Shown one piece after another: positions 58,133 through 64,000 of a DNA stretch of 64,000 nt. Each line of letters starts with the position of its first letter. Position 1 is the stretch's first letter. The notes below the pieces were generated by a model, which was not told where the DNA came from, did no database searches, and saw nothing but the letters and a program-made list of their open reading frames with translations. The translations under genes and the position numbers were made by a program. Origin of the DNA: Saccopteryx bilineata (lineage: Eukaryota; Chordata; Mammalia; Chiroptera; Emballonuridae); the NCBI RefSeq assembly GCF_036850765.1, contig NC_089493.1, positions 187,335,140 through 187,399,139 on the forward strand, given 5' to 3'.

Positions 58133-60620
58133 ACCCCTGGGCAGGTCTGTTCCTAGTTTCCTTGGAGAGTAACCTCCCCTGGGGAATTCTGTGTGTCTCA
58201 GCACAGGTATTCTCCTCCATTTAGCCTCTGAGAACTCTGCCTAACCCACAGGTTCGTAGTGGTCCACCTCTGTTAAGCTCAGGGTTCTTTCTTGGACAGC
58301 ATTCCCTTTAAGACACTCAAGTTACCTCTCTCTTTCTCAGATTCCGCATTACCCTTTCTTCCACCACAAGTAGAAAGGCAACTTACTTCCATTACAGCCT
58401 CTTCTCCTGGAACCTGTTTGTGCTGGCTTTTTGTGCCTTTGGAGGCACTCAGAAACAACAGAATAGATCACATTTAGGCCCCTCTTCATTGTCAGAGATT
58501 GGATATTCTTTATAGCAAATATACTCATCCCCTGCCCTGTATTTATATAGCACGTATACACTTACTTGATCAAAGTACTTGTATTTGGTTATACCTTAGC
58601 TCTCTAGCTCTTGACCTATGGATCAGCTGGTCTCTTAATCTTCTGGTAATTGCTTCAGAGTTCACTGGCTCCAGGCACAGAGAGTCAGAAGAATTATATC
58701 TATTTCCCTTGTGTATCTGAGCCGCAAGAGTCTGGCACAAGCTTCCTAATGGATGAACAAAGACCAGAGCTCAATTCATTCAAGAATACAGGAGGCAGGG
58801 TGAGGGCTTGGTGGCAGAAATGATGAGCTGTGCCTGGTGAACCACCTAAGCCGGTTGTGCTGCTACATAATGACGCTCCACTTCTCTGTTGACTAAAAAG
58901 TTGAGTTGAGCTGGTAGAGAAAAAAAATGTGCCGTAGCAAATTGACCATGAATAAAACAAATTTACAAGTTTCTCCTGAGTGTCTGATTATCTAAAAATC
59001 TGCCAAGAAATGGAATTGCCTGTCAGCTGCCCAAATTATTTTGCTCGCTGCTATTGAAATTCTTGGTGGGGTAGGTTTTCTTAAATGGAAAAATAGGAAA
59101 TGAGTTGGAAATGATTGATCAAACTTGAAAATAACAGTGTAGAGCTGCTTCTTTCAGGCAACAAGGACACCTTCCATTGCATCCTTCGGTTATCTATCCA
59201 GACAAGACAAAAGCAAAGACAGAAGACCTACTTTAAATGGTGTAACTATTTTACATGGCGTTTATTGATATAGTTTTTTTGAGGTGACATTGAGAATTAA
59301 GAATTGAAATCATTCTAGGATCTGACTCTATTGCTCTCCTATTTAAATTAATTAAGAGTGCAATTAGCCCATCGATGAAATATGAATTAATATAAAGAGG
59401 AGTAACACAGAGGGCGCAGTCACTCTAATGCATATTAAATTTGGATTATAAGATTCATATTCCACAATGGTCGCATTTTCTCCTTCTATGCCTGAGGCCA
59501 CACATGAGACAGATATCCATTTTTGTTCCTCAATACTGCTTTAATATTAACCTCCCTCACATTTCCCTAAAAATTCCAACTTTGAAAGTCAAGCTATCAC
59601 ATTGCATCACCAGTTTCCTTTATGGTTGCTGTCTGTCACCTGCAGACTCCCAGGTTATTTCTTCTCATTTATAGATGACTTTACCCCATGGCTCACTGTC
59701 GCTCTCTCCAACACGTGACAACTGTTTTAACTCACAGTGATAGACGTTCCTTCTAACACCTTAGATCCTCGTTTTTAAACTATCTTCTCCAAAGACTTTT
59801 ATCACCAACCTCCTTCAGTTACTCCCAAGGTCAGACCTTGGGAGTTTGTCCTAATCATACCAAATCAACAATAACTGCCACCTTTCAGTAATAACAACTA
59901 TGTGCACCCGTCTCTGACTTTCACCTTCGGTCTCCTTCTAGGACCTACCCCCCCCCCATTAGTAACATGAGTATTTCCGATCAATTTATTTTGTCTTCTC
60001 TTTCTTCTCATCACTTATTGTCCTTCTCCCCCCTCCCAACACATATTAATTTTATGGTCAATTGTTATAATCCCTTCCTTGCTAATGTTTGGATTTCCAC
60101 TCCTCTTTCCCTTCATCATATTGAATTCACAAAACCAAAATCCTAGGACATTGAAATGTTTCCGTTTCATGCTTACACCTGCGCAGCTTAAATGCAACAG
60201 GGAACACGTGACCACTCTGGTCTCCTCTAAGTTTCACAAACAAAACTGTCACTTGAGACTATAAAGGTGCCAAGCATTTCTACTTTCACTTCCTAGTCTA
60301 ATCATTCTCCCATTTTCTTATTTAGTAAATTCCCTCTTGAATCCTCCAATGGTTCTTTTCCATATTCATTCCCAGATGGTGATACTGCTTCTTACCTCGT
60401 GGAGAGAAAGGAATCCATCGAAGACTATCTCCACTTAGCCTTCCACCCCATCTCCCCACCTGCTAGCGTTGGTTCCCCTTTACTCTGTCTTGCTGCCTAG
60501 AGCCTCAGCCTTATTTACATCAGTCCCGGTCATGCATGTTAGATCCTGCTGCCTTCCCCTCTCAGTCTCCTCTAATACCTTGCACACCCTCCTCCAGTCC
60601 TTCAGAAAGCCTTTATGCCT
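58133..60620. other. Unassigned region
   Basis: About 2.5 kb without an assigned gene. The part at 59320-59470 contains TTAATTAA, ATTAGCCCATCGATG and CTAATGCATATTAAAT, resembling homeodomain/POU site clusters. Parts of 59640-60600 are CT-rich and could be old repeat. Confidence 0.35.
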
Positions 60621-60630
60621 CCCGTGTCTC

Positions 60631-60632
<2 letters not shown>

Positions 60633-60666
<34 letters not shown>

Positions 60667-61023
60667 TTTTTCCGAAGCTGGAAACGGAGAGGCAGTCAGA
60701 CAGACTCCCTCATGTGCCCGACCGGGATCCACCCGGCATGCCCACCAGGGGGCGACGCTCTGCCCATCTGGGGCGTTGCTCTGTTGCAACCAGAGCCATT
60801 CTAGTGCCTGAGGCAGAGGCCACAGAGCCATCCTCAGTGCCTGGGCCATCTTTGCTCCAATGGAGCCTCGGCTGCGGGAGGGGAAGAGAGAGACAGAGAG
60901 GAAGAAGTGGGGGAGGGGTGGAGAAGCAGATGGGTGCTTCTCCTGTGTGCCCTGGCCGGGAATTGAACCCGGGACTCCTGCACGCCAGGCTGATGCTCTA
61001 CCACTGACCCAACCGGCCAGGGC
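60633..61023 (-). mobile_element. ~400-bp tRNA-headed SINE
   Basis: An antisense copy with a ~30-bp T-run at left and head at right. The target copies CCCGTGTCTCTA (60621-60632) and CCCATGTCTCTA (61024-61035) differ at one base. Confidence 0.95.
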
Positions 61024-61189
61024 CCCATGTCTCTACTTCTAAAATAGATCTGGCATCTCATCATTTCTGAATACCTCCTGGCCACCACCAGGGTCCCAGC
61101 AATGACCATTGACATCTCTAATCTCAATTACTACAGAAGCCTCCTCAGTGGACACCTGGCTTGAAATCTCCACCTGCTACCTACCCTCT

Positions 61190-62165
61190 ACCCCAGGATT
61201 TTCAGAGGAAGTCCATTAAAATATAAGTCTGATCATGTCACTCCTCTGCCTAACACCCTGCAACGAAGGGTCTCTTATTTTGCAAAATGTTTCCGTTTTT
61301 TGGAATGGCCTAAATGACCTTTACTCTCTGGCCTCATCTTCCATACAATGTGATCCAACGCTGAGGATGCTCCCTCCCTCCCCTCAGCCCTGTAGAGCTT
61401 GTCCCTGGAATACCCTCACCTGGATGGCTACATGACAAACTCCCTCACCTCTTTCCAATTTTCTTCAAATGTGACCTTCTCAGTGACCACCAATTCTGAC
61501 CACTCAGTTTACCTCGTCTGACAACTTCTCTTTGTCCATTTACTTCGGTTGTTCCTTAACCTATTCTTTTTTTTTTTCATAATACAACTTTCTAAAGTAT
61601 GACATGCTTGAAGTACTTTACTTACTGGTATTTGTTCAGTTTATTATTTATCTACTGTTTTTCACCCTAGAATAGAAATTTCTCATGGCCCAGGGATCTT
61701 TAGCTGCTTTGTTCACCGATGTGTCCTCCAGGGTCTACGCCAGGGGTCCCCAAACTCTTTACACAGGGGGCCAGTTCGCTGTCCCTCAGATCGTTGGAGG
61801 GCCAGACTATAAAAAAAACTATGAACAAATCCCTGTGCACACTGCACGTATCTTATTTTAAAGTAAAAAAACAAAATGGGAACAAATACCATATTTAAAA
61901 TAAAGAACAAGTAAATTTAAATCAACAAACTGACCAGTATTTCAATGGGAACTATGGGCCTGCTTTTGGCTAATGAGATGGTCAATGTGCTCCTCTCACT
62001 GACCACCAATGAAAGAGGTGCCCCTTCCAGAAGTGCGACGGGGGCCCGGATAAATGGCCTCCGGGGGCTGCATGCGGCCCGCGGGCCGTAGTTTGGGGAC
62101 CTCTGGTCTAAGGCGTCACCTGTCAGAGAGCAGATCAATCAATATTTGTGGAAGCTATCAACATT
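61190..62165 (+). mobile_element. L2 fragment interrupted by a hAT element
   Basis: 'ctgatcatgtcactcctctg', 'cctaacaccctgcaacgaag', 'tctggcctcatcttccatac', and 'ctttgttcaccgatgtgtcc' follow the L2 3' region in order. After the hAT insertion at 61741-62105 it resumes with 'agatcaatcaatatttgtgg'. Confidence 0.7.
61741..62105 (-). mobile_element. Short non-autonomous hAT element, opposite copy
   Basis: Starts CAGGGGTCCCCAAACTCTTT and ends GTTTGGGGACCTCTG. Flanks GTCTACGC (61733-61740) and GTCTAAGG (62106-62113) agree at six of eight positions. It is the same family as 45278 in reverse orientation and longer. It inserted into L2. Confidence 0.9.
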
Positions 62166-62924
62166 TTCTTATTGTTGCTGCTGAGTACTGATGCAAGTGC
62201 AACTTTTTTTTGGGGGGGGGAGGGGCGGTTGATTTTATTTTTGCATTGTAAACACAATTAGTTATATTCTTAATCATTTAATAAATTAAATCATACTTAT
62301 TTTGTTTAGCATGATTATGCTTTACGTGTCAGCTTAACATTTTCTTTGATTATGATGCCCCATTTTTTACTTATTTTCACTCTTTTGCTTAAAATTTTTA
62401 CTTCCCATCTAACTTACTTTTTTTAAATCCCACCCTGGTCCAAGGCTTGTCTGGCTTACACTATGGATGGTCGAGAGGGATGGAATCTTTGAGATAAAGA
62501 TAACATGCTCAAAAAGATTTATTCACAGGCAAGACAAGGTGGACAATTTTTTATTTAAGGATAAAACTCAACCTCAATTTTCTGGTTCTATTCTCCCTTC
62601 ACTGTAAGCTAAGATGACAAACACATGGCCCATGTCATCATCCCTCTTCCATGAACCTGGCGCAGTGGACAGACTGGAGGACATGGGTCGTGGTAATAGG
62701 GACCAAGTAACGAATTCTATTTCCTTTTTTTTTAACATAGGAGGAGCTCAGACAATAAACTCAAGATGACATTCCCTGATAGCATTTCAGAAGAATAGGG
62801 AGGAAATATGTTAGGACTAAAAGAACAGTGGTGAACCCCAACGATCCTCTTTAAGAATATAACATTGTTTTCCGGCTCATATGTGAAGAACTTATACACT
62901 GATAATTCTTTTCTCCAAGCTGCC
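62166..62924. other. Unassigned sequence
   Basis: A T-run directly followed by a G-run lies at about 62205-62227. The rest is unassigned. Confidence 0.4.
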
Positions 62925-63110
62925 ATTCATTGATCCATTACTCTGCACCAGGCAAAGTTTGCCTCAAACCTCTTAAGACCTATACACGTGGAGCTACTAC
63001 TTTCTTCCTTTTACAGATGAGACAAAGGAGGTTCTATATTCAGTAACTCATCAATCATTCTAGAAGCAATAAGGGTGAGCTGAGCCTACATCTGAACAAA
63101 AACCTCTAGA
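62925..63110 (-). mobile_element. MIR/L2-like fragment
   Basis: 'ccattactctgcaccaggca' and 'ccttttacagatgagacaaa' resemble antisense MIR core text. Confidence 0.5.
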
Positions 63111-63639
63111 ATATCACCCTCCCCATAGTCAGGAAAGAGTGAGATCATAGCTGCTTACGTATTTCCGGTTTGAAGTTTCAGTTGATTTGAGGATTGGGGC
63201 AGGATCAACCCTACACCCTACAACTAGGAAGATATGAACATACCTGATGAGGAAAAGCTGGTGGAACCAGGGTTAGAAATACAGTGGGAAGCTAATAAAA
63301 ATCGAGTTTAATTTTTAATTCTCCGGAGCTGTCCAATTTTGAATAGTTCATATTATCTGATTGAGAGACTAGTGATAAGAGACCTAAATGATATTAAAAA
63401 TGCCCTTTTCCCCCTACAAAGACCATTTGGGGTCAGCAGTTTCACTAACAGAGGCAATTCTTAATTTTGCCAATAAAAAATTATTGGCACACATCAGAGA
63501 ACTTTTGGGGGCTGACATGTGTCTTCTGACATCATTGTCGTTTGTCACAGAGGGGCTCTCTAATGAGGGGCCCTGTGTTCCCACCTGAAAAAGCAGTTGG
63601 TCGCACATCAAACCGAATGTGGAATGATAGGGATCGCTG
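63111..63639. other. Unassigned sequence
   Basis: Two small antiparallel open frames at 63388-63611 have no motif. Confidence 0.4.
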
Positions 63640-64000
63640 AGGAGTTGCCAGCCTGGCAGTGAATTCGTTTTCCCGTGTCCTCTGGGATAGGCTGCCCTGT
63701 GAGAATTTGAACCTATCAGTTAGCTGTCAAATTTCATCTGACACCTCATCCAAAATTTAAAAAGGGCTGCCATCTGAAGTCGGAGAGACATTCGTGGGAG
63801 GGGAAGAAAAAGCTATTTCTTGATTGGGCTCGTAGGATCGAAGCCGCCGAGGGCTTCTACCGGGGAGGCAGCAGCGAGCTGGCAAGCCCTAGACTCCCGG
63901 GACTTCACAGAGAGGACGGATTCCTCATGGAAGCAATTCTTCCCCAGCCCCTAAACTCATATTTGTTCTCTCTCTCTCTTTCTCTCTGTCTTAGAGAGAG
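63640..64000 (+). promoter_or_regulatory. Promoter-like or LTR-like segment at window edge
   Basis: A TTTAAAAAGG stretch near 63757, then a GC-richer part with several CpG (63830-63920), and a pyrimidine run ending 'ttctctctgtcttag' at 63994. The order (TATA-like, GC-rich leader, pyrimidine tract plus AG) fits an LTR or a promoter with first exon. Evidence is weak and the segment is cut by the window end. Confidence 0.25.

Noticed and set aside
58009..58224. Ser/Phe/Leu repeat frame as a signal or membrane protein
   Set aside because: Translation of the (TTTC)n microsatellite.

Overview
This is a mammalian nuclear window, most likely from a bat. The evidence is its repeats: eight copies of a ~400-bp tRNA-headed SINE, two further tRNA-headed SINE families, L1 and several cut-and-paste DNA transposon families with clean target-site duplications (TSDs). 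I see no intact protein-coding gene, no functional RNA gene and no CRISPR array. The longer open frames come from SINE bodies, microsatellites, LTR-like sequence or transposase remnants. It is best read as a gene desert or a large intron. Family names are from memory of consensus sequences; no database was searched.

Layout. 1-8.9 kb: an ancient L1 with a SINE and a 93-bp tandem duplication, a 600-bp Tc1/mariner-type element with ~110-bp inverted ends and the 5' part of a transposase gene, a possible LTR, and old L2/MIR fragments. 8.98-11.86 kb: a hAT element resembling SPIN, flanked by a perfect 8-bp TSD, carrying a broken transposase gene and a nested SINE. 12-20 kb: SINEs, a 5'-truncated L1, L1 ORF2 fragments, a (TTTC)n array and a 243-bp TA-flanked MITE. 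20.9-23.4 kb: a decayed Tigger (pogo-like) element with a transposase C-terminal remnant, interrupted by a SINE and a retroposon of mixed content. 24-38 kb: an LTR-like promoter with four CCAAT boxes, L1 fragments and SINEs. 38.4 kb: a truncated 5S rRNA retropseudogene without a poly(A) tail. 39-46 kb: antisense L1 ORF2 and three short hAT elements with 8-bp TSDs. 46-53.5 kb: an MLT1-type LTR, an old L1, CA and TA arrays, and a pentanucleotide array. 53.8-57.3 kb: LTR-like sequence, a SINE, and two solo LTRs of one family in opposite orientation. 57-64 kb: (TTTC)n, a SINE, L2 with a hAT insertion, MIR, and a GC-richer promoter-like end.

How the parts relate. Nested insertions give a relative order: Tigger, L2 and MIR are oldest; hAT elements (SPIN-like and short copies) inserted into them or next to them; the ~400-bp SINEs inserted into SPIN-like, Tigger and L1 sequence and are among the youngest. 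The most notable items are the SPIN-like element and the mariner-type element, both candidates for past horizontal transfer, the tailless 5S retropseudogene, and the opposed solo LTR pair. I found no convincing undescribed biological system.
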